Assembly (NCBI RefSeq): GCF_900167935.1
Contig: NZ_FUYL01000001.1
Span: forward strand, 124,001-188,000
Direction of reading: 5' to 3'
DNA: 64,000 nucleotides
Source: Maribacter arcticus
GTDB taxonomy: Bacteria; Bacteroidota; Bacteroidia; Flavobacteriales; Flavobacteriaceae
Shown here: positions 8,072-15,547 of the stretch, piece after piece
Layout of the letters: each line of letters begins with the position of its first letter
How positions within the stretch are numbered: position 1 is the first letter of the stretch
Made by a program: the position numbers and the translations under genes
The notes under the pieces: generated by a model
Seen by the model: the letters and a program-made list of their open reading frames with translations, nothing else
Database searches by the model: none
Told to the model about the DNA's origin: nothing

Positions 8072-10393
8072 TCAAGATTGGTATTTGGAGACCATTTCTT
8101 TAAAAGAGGGGTGGTACTCTACATTGTACAATTTCAGATATAGTTTTGCAAAATTAGCGTGAACCGTATGAGCAAGGCTCAACATGCCCTGTTGGATTAA
8201 GATTTGAAGTTTAAGCCGAAGGGCCATTTCATTGAGGTCATCGTAAAGGTATATTACTTCGACAAGTTGAAGAAGAAGCTCTTGATGTTTTTTATAATTC
8301 AGATTTTGACTATAAAGCGTACAAGCTTCGATAACTTGATTAGTGAAATTTTCAATAAAAGGATCTAACCAAGAACTGCTGCTAGATGAGAGCAGTCGTC
8401 CATTGCTAAGTAGGGCAAGCAGTTTTGGAAGTTCTTTTTCCAAAATAGAAGTTTCATACTGCACTTCTTCAAAATAGCGGATATAATTTAATGCTTGGCG
8501 ATAATCCAAATAGCAATCTTCCCCGACTTGCATATACCAGTACTTGTTTCTAAAATCGAGGTTGATATCAGGGCAGGTGGAAAGCAATGTTCTAAGGTTT
8601 TGAATGGTGGTTCCCCTGGTGTTTTTGGCCTCTTGATTTGTCATTCCCGGCCAAAGTAGTTCTGTAAGCTGCTTTGTGGTGAGACCTTTTCCGTTTTTCT
8701 GACTGTATAGAAAAATTACCAAGAACACCTCTTTTAATTTTGGCGAAAACTTTTTGGCAACATTAATTTCTTCTTCGTCAAAAATACAAAGGGGCCCGAA
8801 ACAATGTATGCGTTGCTTAAAATCTTGACGGGTATTTGATTTGTAAATGTCTTTTAATGAAACTGCGGTTTCTTGGCATAATTTCTTTGGCTCGCCCGCT
8901 TTCTTTCGCCTTCTCTTGTTCCAGAAAAGAAAGGAAAGTATAGATGAAAAAGTGATTGATATCGCAATCCATAGGGAACGATACTTATTAGTGGAGATTT
9001 CCTCAGGGAAATTTGTATACTGAGACACAATTTCTTTGGTATTGAGCTCCCTTTCCCAAATTTTAATATCCCCAAGATAGCCCACAAAAAACTCTTCCCA
9101 TAAATTGCTTCCAATCAATATATTGAAATTAGAGGGTTCGTATTCTGATATCAAGACTATTCGGTCCGTTTCTTTTCCATTTATATAAAACAGAAGTTCA
9201 TTTTTCAATTTTGAATACACCAAGGCAATATGTGTCCATTCATTCGATGGTACCAGTGAAGATGTAGAAATATAGTCCTTGATATCTGCCATAGTAAAGG
9301 TCAAAAAACCATCGTGTATTTTTACAATGAAACTTTCCCCTTTTCCTAGAATACTGTTCGCCCGGCCCAATTCGGTAGGTTTTACCCAAGCAGTAATAGT
9401 AAAATCTGATTGTAATGCAGATTTACTTTTTAGTCCGGCATCAACATACGCTCGCTTTTCGAAGAACCCTACGCTTCCCAATGTACTATCTTGTACTATA
9501 CCCACATTATTGGAAATGATCTCTTCTGAATTTTTTCGAATTCTGTTTTGTATGCTTTTTTCGAATGTAAACCTATCCGTAAAGCCAAAATCAATATCTA
9601 ATGGAAGGCCCATAAAGTCCTTGGGATTATTTATGTTTTCTTGGGAAGTGTAGATAATATCTGGTGAAAAATTATACCCAGCTTTATATGGAATCAAAAT
9701 GGGTAGTGTTGACTCGGTAGCTAAAACAGGAAAGGAAAAAAAGCCCGAGATGGTACTATTTCGAAAATTTTTGAACGTAACATTAGGGAGTAATCCTTCT
9801 TTCGTATGGGTCATTCCATAAACCTTTGGAAGGGTATTAATGGCTATTACTAAACTGTCTATTTGTGCCAATGTATTTTCTTGGGCTTCAATAAAGTTGG
9901 GTAATTTTCCAGTACTGTTCCAAAAATCGAAATAGTTTTGCGCATGAAATGAATCTCTTTTTTGACTTGAAACCAAATACATTTCTGCCGTGGTTTGGTG
10001 CCTGGTCTTTATGAGCGTCAAAGAATCTTGCAAAAATAATTTTTTCACTAGCTTATCAGATATAAGTAGGATTGTGATTCTTTCCGAAATATAAGTTGCC
10101 ACATTCTTGTCTGAAAGCACCAACAATGAATCATGGTACTTTTTATACGCTTCTAAAAATGAAATATTAACTGATTTTTTTTTGGAAAGAGCTACGGCGA
10201 TTGGTGTTTGACTTTTCAGGACGGATTCCAAACGATTTAACCGGATACTGTCCAAGTTTAAAAAAACGTGCGACCGCAAACGTAAAGCCAATTTCTTATC
10301 GTTGGGGAGTGTTTCATAACTTTGGGCATTCCCATAATGGGCAATACCTATTACTAAAACTAAGAAGAAAGTGTATTTAAGTAATTTTATCAA
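8072..10393 (-). CDS. Transmembrane one-component regulator: periplasmic LamG, cytoplasmic SARP-like winged helix
   Basis: 773 residues. A Sec signal or anchor (1-23) is followed by an extracytoplasmic region to about 470. That region includes a LamG/concanavalin-A-like domain (about 305-455, with FTITAWVKP, WTHIALVYS and YINGKETD). A transmembrane helix (about 473-492) is closed by the basic stop-transfer NKRRRKKAG. The cytoplasmic part has a winged-helix DNA-binding domain (about 530-625: SPKLKEVFLVIFLYSQ, TTKQLTELLWPG, IQNLRTLL), like the OmpR/BTAD-type domain of SARP regulators. A helical tail to 773 follows. It probably senses a carbohydrate outside the membrane and controls the adjacent oxidoreductase/DUF1080 unit, which is inference from proximity and shared strand. 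Confidence 0.8.
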   Translation of the reverse strand: MIKLLKYTFFLVLVIGIAHYGNAQSYETLPNDKKLALRLRSHVFLNLDSIRLNRLESVLKSQTPIAVALSKKKSVNISFLEAYKKYHDSLLVLSDKNVATYISERITILLISDKLVKKLFLQDSLTLIKTRHQTTAEMYLVSSQKRDSFHAQNYFDFWNSTGKLPNFIEAQENTLAQIDSLVIAINTLPKVYGMTHTKEGLLPNVTFKNFRNSTISGFFSFPVLATESTLPILIPYKAGYNFSPDIIYTSQENINNPKDFMGLPLDIDFGFTDRFTFEKSIQNRIRKNSEEIISNNVGIVQDSTLGSVGFFEKRAYVDAGLKSKSALQSDFTITAWVKPTELGRANSILGKGESFIVKIHDGFLTFTMADIKDYISTSSLVPSNEWTHIALVYSKLKNELLFYINGKETDRIVLISEYEPSNFNILIGSNLWEEFFVGYLGDIKIWERELNTKEIVSQYTNFPEEISTNKYRSLWIAISITFSSILSFLFWNKRRRKKAGEPKKLCQETAVSLKDIYKSNTRQDFKQRIHCFGPLCIFDEEEINVAKKFSPKLKEVFLVIFLYSQKNGKGLTTKQLTELLWPGMTNQEAKNTRGTTIQNLRTLLSTCPDINLDFRNKYWYMQVGEDCYLDYRQALNYIRYFEEVQYETSILEKELPKLLALLSNGRLLSSSSSSWLDPFIENFTNQVIEACTLYSQNLNYKKHQELLLQLVEVIYLYDDLNEMALRLKLQILIQQGMLSLAHTVHANFAKLYLKLYNVEYHPSFKEMVSKYQS

Positions 10394-10532
10394 AACTTGT
10401 ATCCAGAAGACAAATTTAAATAAATAACGGGTATCAATTTGCTATTTTTATATTTCTCTTGATTCTTAATGTTGATTTACTTCGGGAACTTTATGGTTGT
10501 AAACTTCCCCAGTGCCAACTTTCAGTATCAAT

Positions 10533-10694
10533 TCAAAAGTGCGGTTTAATTATACTCATAGTGTCTAATGTAGGTAAGCGCAAAACAAGTAGTAAAGAAT
10601 CTACTTTAGTATCTGAAAGTGTGTTTTGTGCAGATGATTGAAATGAAACAGCAATTAGTAGAATTAATACGTATCTTTTAAAGAGATGATTCAT
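10533..10694 (-). pseudogene. Truncated start of a TPR/sensor-type exported protein
   Basis: An ATG at 10694 opens a 53-residue frame with a clear signal peptide (HLFKRYVLILLIAVSFQSSA) and then DSLLLVLRLPTLDT. This phrasing is usual at the N-terminus of Flavobacteriia TPR-containing histidine kinases or HTH regulators. The frame stops after about 50 residues, where the family would run for hundreds. It sits between an intact regulator and an IS3 remnant, so it is best read as the 5' stub of a gene cut by an insertion or deletion. It could still be a short secreted protein, but the resemblance argues against that. Confidence 0.5.
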
Positions 10695-10811
10695 AAATAA
10701 CACATCGACGGCATAAAATATTTTTGGTTTCTCATAATTAGAAAACCTGTTTGTAAGCTTCCCCTAATTAGAACTGCTTTGTTTTCTAAAACTTCATTAA
10801 AGTTATTGTTT

Positions 10812-10844
10812 TTAATTCTTTGGGGGCTATCCCCAAAGAATTAA
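10812..10844. terminator. Perfect 14-bp inverted repeat (hairpin)
   Basis: TTAATTCTTTGGGG (10812-10825) and CCCCAAAGAATTAA (10831-10844) pair perfectly around a 5-base loop GCTAT. The hairpin lies 5 bases beyond the stop of the IS3 transposase remnant. It may be that element's terminator or part of its end. There is no strong T-run on either side. Confidence 0.55.
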
Positions 10845-10849
10845 GTTCC

Positions 10850-10975
10850 CTATATTTTCCCTAGTGCTTCATGAGGTCTATAATGATTGTAATCCTTCAT
10901 CCAAATATGGGTCTGTTCCTTTACTTTATCGATGTATTCAAATATATACGTATTAAGAATGACCTCTTCTTTTTC
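10850..10975 (-). mobile_element. IS3-family transposase C-terminal remnant
   Basis: The minus strand encodes about 41 residues, including ILNTYIFEYIDKVKEQ and WMKDYNHYRPHEALG, ending at TAG 10850-10852. The NTYxFE...W..DYNHxRPHEALG signature is the C-terminal end of the DDE integrase domain of IS3-family transposases (IS407/IS2 type). It is closed upstream by TGA at 10976-10978, and the rest of the transposase and the left inverted repeat are absent. This is a degenerate fragment next to the phage-type integrase. Confidence 0.85.
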
Positions 10976-11009
10976 TCAAGTGCATGATTTTTCAAAAAGA
11001 AAAAACAAA

Positions 11010-12245
11010 TTATTTGATATTTTTTTTGGTTAATGATGATTGCAACCGGTCCCTCAAAGCCTTCATATCCTCTTCTACTTTAGAATCAATAATCTTGGCA
11101 TAATGCTGGGTAGTCCGCAAATTTTTATGCCCTAACATTTTCCCCACGGTTTCAATAGGCACGCCATTAGTCAAGGTAACTGTAGTGGCAAACGTATGTC
11201 TGGCTAGGTGGGTGGTCAGGTTTTTTTTAATATCACAGCGGTCTGCAATTTCTTTAAGGTACGCGTTTGACTTTTGATTGCTCAATACGGGAATCACACA
11301 ATCTTTATTGACCACTTTGGGGTGGTTTTTGTATTTTTTTATGATGGCTATGGCAGTAGGTAAGAGCGGAATGGTAAAACCGGTATCTGTTTTAGAACGT
11401 TTGGATTTTATATAAAAACTACCGTCTTCATTTTGGTGAATTTCCTCTGGTTTCAATGTTTGAACATCTATGTAAGCTAGGCCTGTAAAACAGCAAAGTA
11501 CAAACATATCTCTGACAACACCTAATCGCTCGCTTTTAATTTCTTTGTCTATGAGGCATTGCAGCTCATCTTTTGACAGAAACTCACGTTCTACAGTCTT
11601 GAATTGCACTTTGTAATTGTAGAAAGGGTCTTTGGCGAGCCAATCATTGGCAACGGCAATCCGTACTATTTTTTTAAAGTTGTTCACATACTTTAGGGCA
11701 GAATTGTGATTACAAGCCTTGGTTACCTTTAAGAAATATTCAAAACCTTTGATGAATTTTAAATCGATGTTTTTAACAGGAACATCATTTTTCCGATATT
11801 CTAAATTTACATATTCGGCTACATGATTTCTGGTAGTAAAATATCGTTTCCACGTGCCAAGGGCAAATTCAACCCCGACCAATTTTTCCATCTGTTGATT
11901 ATGTTCGTCAAAGAGTTGGAGCAACATTTTGTATTTTTTATCCTTTCCTAAATATTTTTCTTTAACCTCATGTACCGTAAACGGTTCGCCTTCCTCAATA
12001 AGATTATGCTGAATCTTATTGACCTTGTGTCTGATAGTGGCCATAAAACGATTTAACTCTTCAGCTTCATGACCCTTCCCCTTTAATTTGTTCATTCTAG
12101 AATCCCATTTGGGTGGGTCTATCTTTCGATTTAAACTGATAGACGTTCGTCTACCATCTACCGTAATCCTTAGGTATAAGCCAGCTTTTCCGTTCTTGTC
12201 GCGACGTTCATCTTTGAGGTAAAAAAGTACAGAAAATGAATTCAT
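11010..12245 (-). CDS. Tyrosine recombinase / site-specific integrase
   Basis: 411 residues in the order usual for Bacteroidota element integrases: an N-terminal arm-binding domain (about 1-95), a SAM-like core-binding domain (about 105-205) and a C-terminal catalytic domain (about 215-390). Catalytic positions are His346-x-x-Arg349 (HLARHTF), His373 (MLGHKNLRTT) and nucleophile Tyr382 (HYAKI); the hairpin Lys is in SKRSKTD. The first catalytic arginine is replaced: CCFTGLAYID has Ala257 where most families have Arg, a known trait of Bacteroidota integrases such as IntDOT. The gene reads away from the tmRNA gene, a classic integration target. No cargo genes remain apart from fragments. Confidence 0.93.
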   Translation of the reverse strand: MNSFSVLFYLKDERRDKNGKAGLYLRITVDGRRTSISLNRKIDPPKWDSRMNKLKGKGHEAEELNRFMATIRHKVNKIQHNLIEEGEPFTVHEVKEKYLGKDKKYKMLLQLFDEHNQQMEKLVGVEFALGTWKRYFTTRNHVAEYVNLEYRKNDVPVKNIDLKFIKGFEYFLKVTKACNHNSALKYVNNFKKIVRIAVANDWLAKDPFYNYKVQFKTVEREFLSKDELQCLIDKEIKSERLGVVRDMFVLCCFTGLAYIDVQTLKPEEIHQNEDGSFYIKSKRSKTDTGFTIPLLPTAIAIIKKYKNHPKVVNKDCVIPVLSNQKSNAYLKEIADRCDIKKNLTTHLARHTFATTVTLTNGVPIETVGKMLGHKNLRTTQHYAKIIDSKVEEDMKALRDRLQSSLTKKNIK

Positions 12246-12247
12246 TA

Positions 12248-12378
12248 GAAAATAGGTATCGATTAGTGCTAAATAAAGGTATTAAAAAGAAATTTTATAA
12301 TTCTGTAAATATCTAAAAAAGAATTAATTACAAAGAAATCGACACCATTTTTGTATTTTAAAAATAGGTGTCGATTAG
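12248..12378. repeat. Repeated and inverted GGTGTCGATT sites between integrase and ssrA
   Basis: GGTATCGATTAG at 12255-12266, just upstream of the integrase start, recurs as GGTGTCGATTAG at 12367-12378; over the 19 bases at 12248-12266 and 12360-12378, 17 match. The second copy also forms an inverted repeat with AATCGACACC at 12337-12346, around a 20-base AT-rich spacer. These look like integrase arm sites or an autoregulatory operator. The spacer is longer than a normal core crossover region, so I do not call them the core att site. Confidence 0.5.
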
Positions 12379-12430
12379 GTGACTTTTTATATAGTATTAT
12401 TTGATATCAAACGATGTTATTAAAAATAAA

Positions 12431-12461
12431 AAACCCTGTAAATCATAGAGTTACAGGGTTT
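12431..12461 (-). terminator. Intrinsic terminator of ssrA
   Basis: AAACCCTGTAA (12431-12441) and TTACAGGGTTT (12451-12461) form an 11-bp stem with a 9-base loop. Read on the minus strand it is followed by TTTATTTTTA, a U-rich tail. It lies 26 bases past the tmRNA 3' end. Confidence 0.8.
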
Positions 12462-12486
12462 ATGGTTTTAAATGATACCATTTCAG

Positions 12487-12884
12487 TGGAGCCGGAGGGA
12501 TTCGAACCCTCGTCCAAACAAGTAATTAAAATGCTTTCTACATGCGTAGTATCTGATTAATTTTCGATAAGTACCTGACCAGAAACCGCCCAATACAAAC
12601 TTATCTTCTTAAGGTTTTAGTGATACCACCAAAGCGAGCAGGTATCCTTATGTTGACTTTTCTGGTGCTCCTATAAGAACCGCCATCAACAAGGGCTGTT
12701 CAGGAACATCTCGCTTCCCTACCTAGTAGGGACGAGGCTAAATCCTACTGTAATTCGGATTAAGCGGCAAGAGCGTAATTATTTTCGCCAATTAAAAGTG
12801 TGAAAAATGATATTAACGAGCTGTTTCTCAGCGCTCGGCATGCTTACATTCCAACTAGTCTCGCTGTCAAAACCGGTCGGCCCC
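12487..12884 (-). ncRNA. ssrA: Transfer-messenger RNA (tmRNA)
   Basis: The minus strand starts GGGGCCGACCGGTTTTGACAG at 12884 and ends with a tRNA-like T arm (GGGTTCGAATCCC) and CGGCTCCA at 12487. The 5' GGGGCCG pairs with the 3' CGGCTCC to make the acceptor stem. The CCA beyond the discriminator A is not encoded. The resume reading frame encodes the tag GENNYALAA and stops at TAA 12760-12762, which is the Bacteroidota-type tag. tmRNA with SmpB rescues stalled ribosomes and tags the product for proteolysis. Length is 398 bases, usual for one-piece tmRNA. An integrase gene lies 240 bases beyond its 3' end. Confidence 0.96.
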
Positions 12885-12913
12885 AATATGTTAATGAACT
12901 TCGTATTCTCTAT

Positions 12914-12991
12914 TTGTGCGTTCCCTTTTTTGCAAAAAGGTCGGGCTTTCGGCTGTACTTTCTAATCGCCTCATTCTCTAACGCGGGCAGC
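12914..12991. other. Possible conserved Flavobacteriia intergenic element
   Basis: The gap upstream of tmRNA contains TTTGTGCGTTCCC, a small hairpin CCTTTTT-TGC-AAAAAGG (12924-12940), GGTCGGGCTTTCGGCTGTA and TCTAACGC. This is richer in G+C than its surroundings. From memory, similar strings (CGGGCTTTCCGCTGTA ... CCCTAACGC) recur in intergenic DNA of many Flavobacteriia. I cannot verify that here, and its function is unknown. It could also be part of the tmRNA promoter region. Confidence 0.3.
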
Positions 12992-13092
12992 AAAGCTAAC
13001 AAAAGTTTACGAACCCCTATAATTTTTATTACGACCTAAGCCATTGTGTATCTAATTGTATAATTTAGTGCAATATTTATACCAAACCATAT

Positions 13093-14298
13093 ATGAAGTT
13101 CGGAATCATTAGAGAACGTAAAAATCCACCAGATAAGCGTGTAGTACTATCACCATTGGCCTGTCAAAAAGTCTTGAAATCACACAAAAAGGCAGTATTG
13201 ATAGTAGAGCCGTCACCAATTCGTGCGTATTCCGATGATATGTATAAAAACCTAGGCGTTACTGTGGCCGATGAAATGGCTGATTGTGATGTGCTTTTAG
13301 GAGTTAAGGAAGTTCCTATCGATGCGTTAATTCCAAACAAAAAGTATTTTTTCTTTTCTCATACCATTAAAAAGCAACCTTATAATAGAGATTTGTTACA
13401 GGCGGTATTAGATAAGAATATTGAACTTTATGATCATGAAGTCATTACCAACAAACTAGAACAACGTGTAGTTGCATTTGGCAGGTATGCGGGTATTGTT
13501 GGAGCTTATAATGGTTTTAGAGCATACGGACTCAAATTCGGATTGTTCAATTTGCCAAAAGCTAACGATTTGGCTGACCAAGAAGCGTTAATTGCTGAAC
13601 TTAAAAAACTTAGATTACCAGGTATTAAAGTGCTTTTAACTGGTAGGGGTAGAGTTGGTAATGGTGCTAGAGAAATGCTTGACGGTATGGGAATGCGGCG
13701 TGTAACTATTTCTGAATATCTCGAAGAAACATTTAATGAACCGGTCTATTGTCAAATAGATGCAGGGGAATACAATAAAAGAAAAGATGGTGTTCGCGGT
13801 ACTAAGGCCGATTTCTTTGCTAACCCGGCAGAATATAAGTCCAACTTTTTCCGTTTTGCAAAGTTGACTGATTTTTATATTGCAGGTCATTTTTATGGTC
13901 AAGGTTCACCATATCTTTTTACTAGGGAAGATGCTAAGCATCCTGATTTTAAAATTCGTGTAGTAGCCGATGTGAGCTGTGATATTGATGGCCCTGTAGC
14001 GACAACAATACGACCTTCTACTATAGCAGAGCCAATTTATGGCTACGATGCAGTTTCTGAATCTGAAACAGATTTTAAACATAAAGAAGCTATTGCTGTT
14101 ATGGCAGTTGATAATTTACCTTGCGAGCTTCCCAGAGATGCAAGTGAAGGCTTTGGTGAAGCGTTCATTAAAAATGTAATCCCTGCCTTTTTTAATGAAG
14201 ATAAAGACGGAGTTCTACAAAGAGCACGCATGACTCAGAATGGAAAATTGACTGAGCGTTTTGCTTACTTGCAAGATTATGTAGATGGTAAGGAATAG
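13093..14298 (+). CDS. Saccharopine dehydrogenase / alanine dehydrogenase-like NAD(P)-dependent oxidoreductase
   Basis: 401 residues. The N-terminal half has the AlaDh/PNT domain opening MKFGIIRERKNPPDKRVVLSP, and residues about 175-200 hold a nucleotide-binding glycine motif (VLLTGRGRVGNGAREML). The C-terminal part contains VVADVSCDIDGPVATTIRPS. This pattern matches the L-lysine-forming saccharopine dehydrogenase (Lys1-like) branch, common in Bacteroidota and often labelled alanine dehydrogenase. It is probably cytosolic and acts in amino-acid metabolism. Substrate is not settled by sequence. It stands alone between ssrA and a convergent PHP gene. Confidence 0.8.
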   Translation: MKFGIIRERKNPPDKRVVLSPLACQKVLKSHKKAVLIVEPSPIRAYSDDMYKNLGVTVADEMADCDVLLGVKEVPIDALIPNKKYFFFSHTIKKQPYNRDLLQAVLDKNIELYDHEVITNKLEQRVVAFGRYAGIVGAYNGFRAYGLKFGLFNLPKANDLADQEALIAELKKLRLPGIKVLLTGRGRVGNGAREMLDGMGMRRVTISEYLEETFNEPVYCQIDAGEYNKRKDGVRGTKADFFANPAEYKSNFFRFAKLTDFYIAGHFYGQGSPYLFTREDAKHPDFKIRVVADVSCDIDGPVATTIRPSTIAEPIYGYDAVSESETDFKHKEAIAVMAVDNLPCELPRDASEGFGEAFIKNVIPAFFNEDKDGVLQRARMTQNGKLTERFAYLQDYVDGKE

Positions 14299-14310
14299 CT
14301 AGTTTTCATT

Positions 14311-14353
14311 TAACCTCAACCAAATCAAAATCATTTTGATATGGTTGAGGTTA
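14311..14353. terminator. Bidirectional hairpin between convergent genes
   Basis: TAACCTCAACCA (14311-14322) pairs perfectly with TGGTTGAGGTTA (14342-14353). The spacer contains a further ATCAAAAT/TTGAT pairing. It lies between the dehydrogenase and the convergent PHP-domain gene, the usual position of a shared terminator, though the T-tract is weak. Confidence 0.55.
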
Positions 14354-14384
14354 TCAAGAAGTCTGATAAAACAGTTGATGAATT

Positions 14385-15497
14385 CTATTTTGTCTTAATA
14401 GCCCATTGAATAATAGGCTGTGTATTAGGTGCTGTAAAACATCCTATGGCTTTTAATTTTAAAGTGATTTCATCTTTTTGGACCAATGTTTTTATCGATA
14501 CTTTTTTTGTTTCACCCGTCTTTATTTCAAAAACTGGTGAACTGTCATAAAACGAGTATTCAGACTCGTTTTGAAACTGTAAATCACTACTAGTCACATT
14601 CTTTAATTCTAATTCTAAAACTTGAGTGTTTTTGACATAGCTAGCTTTTTCTACAGTAATACTCGCCTTCAAAAGCGGTACTAAAAATTCTGATTTGCCT
14701 ACCAATAAATCATTGTAAATAGCAACAGTTCTACCAGCAAATAACGCTTCTTGTAGGCTAGTAATACTTCGCTCTTTTGCAAACACCAATGTAATAGGCC
14801 TTTGATTTCCTTTTTCTGTATAATCCCAATTAATGAGTCCGTGAATGTCACTGGTACCCATTATGGTTAAATGATGTTCTAAAGCCAATGCCAACGATTC
14901 TTGTGCATAATCTACCGAGTTAATAACCTCAATGCCGTGCAGCTCTCCTTTTTTAATTCGTTCTTTTTGAAAATCGCTTAGAATCGGGTTGCCCTGTGGT
15001 GCTTGATTATGCCATGCTGGGTGGTTCCAAAATACAAATGCTCCTTGTTTTTTGGCTTCTGCGAATGCATCTTCTGCTTTATCTTGAAGAATAGGGTTTG
15101 CATCTTTTATAAAGACAGCATTATTATGGCCCATAGGTGCACTTCTGGTAATTTCAGAACCATGAACAATAAGTAAGTCATGCTCTTTAGCCTCTTCTAA
15201 CGCAATTGTATAAGACCTATTTCTATCTGGGTGTGGAATATCGTCTAGATGAGGTTGGTACTCTAAATGTTCTGTTAGTGAGATAGCATCTAAGTTGTCA
15301 CGTAATGCTTCCATCACACGAATATTAGGCCAAACATATCCGTCAGAAAAAACGGTGTGAATATGTAAATCAGTCTTCAAGCTTTTATAGCCAGGAATAT
15401 CAGGAAAAGACAAAGGTTTAGCTGATAAATGGCTATGGGCCTGTGAATGCAGAAAACTAATGGACAATAAAGCAATAATTAAAATCGATTTTTTCAT
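14385..15497 (-). CDS. Exported PHP-domain phosphoesterase (Sb-PDE-like)
   Basis: 370 residues with a Sec signal (1-20, SISFLHSQAHS). A PHP metallophosphoesterase domain covers about 35-260. Metal-ligand motifs are visible: DLHIHTVFSDG, LTEHLEYQPH, HGSEITR, FWNHPAWHN and GTSDIHGLINWD. The arrangement and the periplasmic location match the Sb-PDE family, named for a Sphingobium organophosphate diesterase. The C-terminal about 100 residues form a small beta domain. Natural substrate is unknown, perhaps a phosphodiester in the periplasm. It is separated from the next minus-strand gene by about 50 bases and may share its transcript. Confidence 0.83.
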   Translation of the reverse strand: MKKSILIIALLSISFLHSQAHSHLSAKPLSFPDIPGYKSLKTDLHIHTVFSDGYVWPNIRVMEALRDNLDAISLTEHLEYQPHLDDIPHPDRNRSYTIALEEAKEHDLLIVHGSEITRSAPMGHNNAVFIKDANPILQDKAEDAFAEAKKQGAFVFWNHPAWHNQAPQGNPILSDFQKERIKKGELHGIEVINSVDYAQESLALALEHHLTIMGTSDIHGLINWDYTEKGNQRPITLVFAKERSITSLQEALFAGRTVAIYNDLLVGKSEFLVPLLKASITVEKASYVKNTQVLELELKNVTSSDLQFQNESEYSFYDSSPVFEIKTGETKKVSIKTLVQKDEITLKLKAIGCFTAPNTQPIIQWAIKTK

Positions 15498-15547
15498 GGT
15501 CTTAGGTTGTTTATTGGTATTTAGTAATGTACTAAAATTGCTTTAAA

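Noticed and set aside
10459..10641. 60-codon plus-strand open frame
   Set aside because: The opposite strand carries the better-supported signal-peptide stub; this frame has no recognisable product.
1..12486. Duplicate of the ssrA 3' end as an attachment site
   Set aside because: I looked for the T-arm and acceptor string to the left of the integrase and found none, so I do not call an attL/attR pair.
12800..13039. 79-codon plus-strand open frame
   Set aside because: It overlaps the 5' part of tmRNA on the opposite strand and has no coding character; it is a shadow of the RNA gene and the GC-richer gap.
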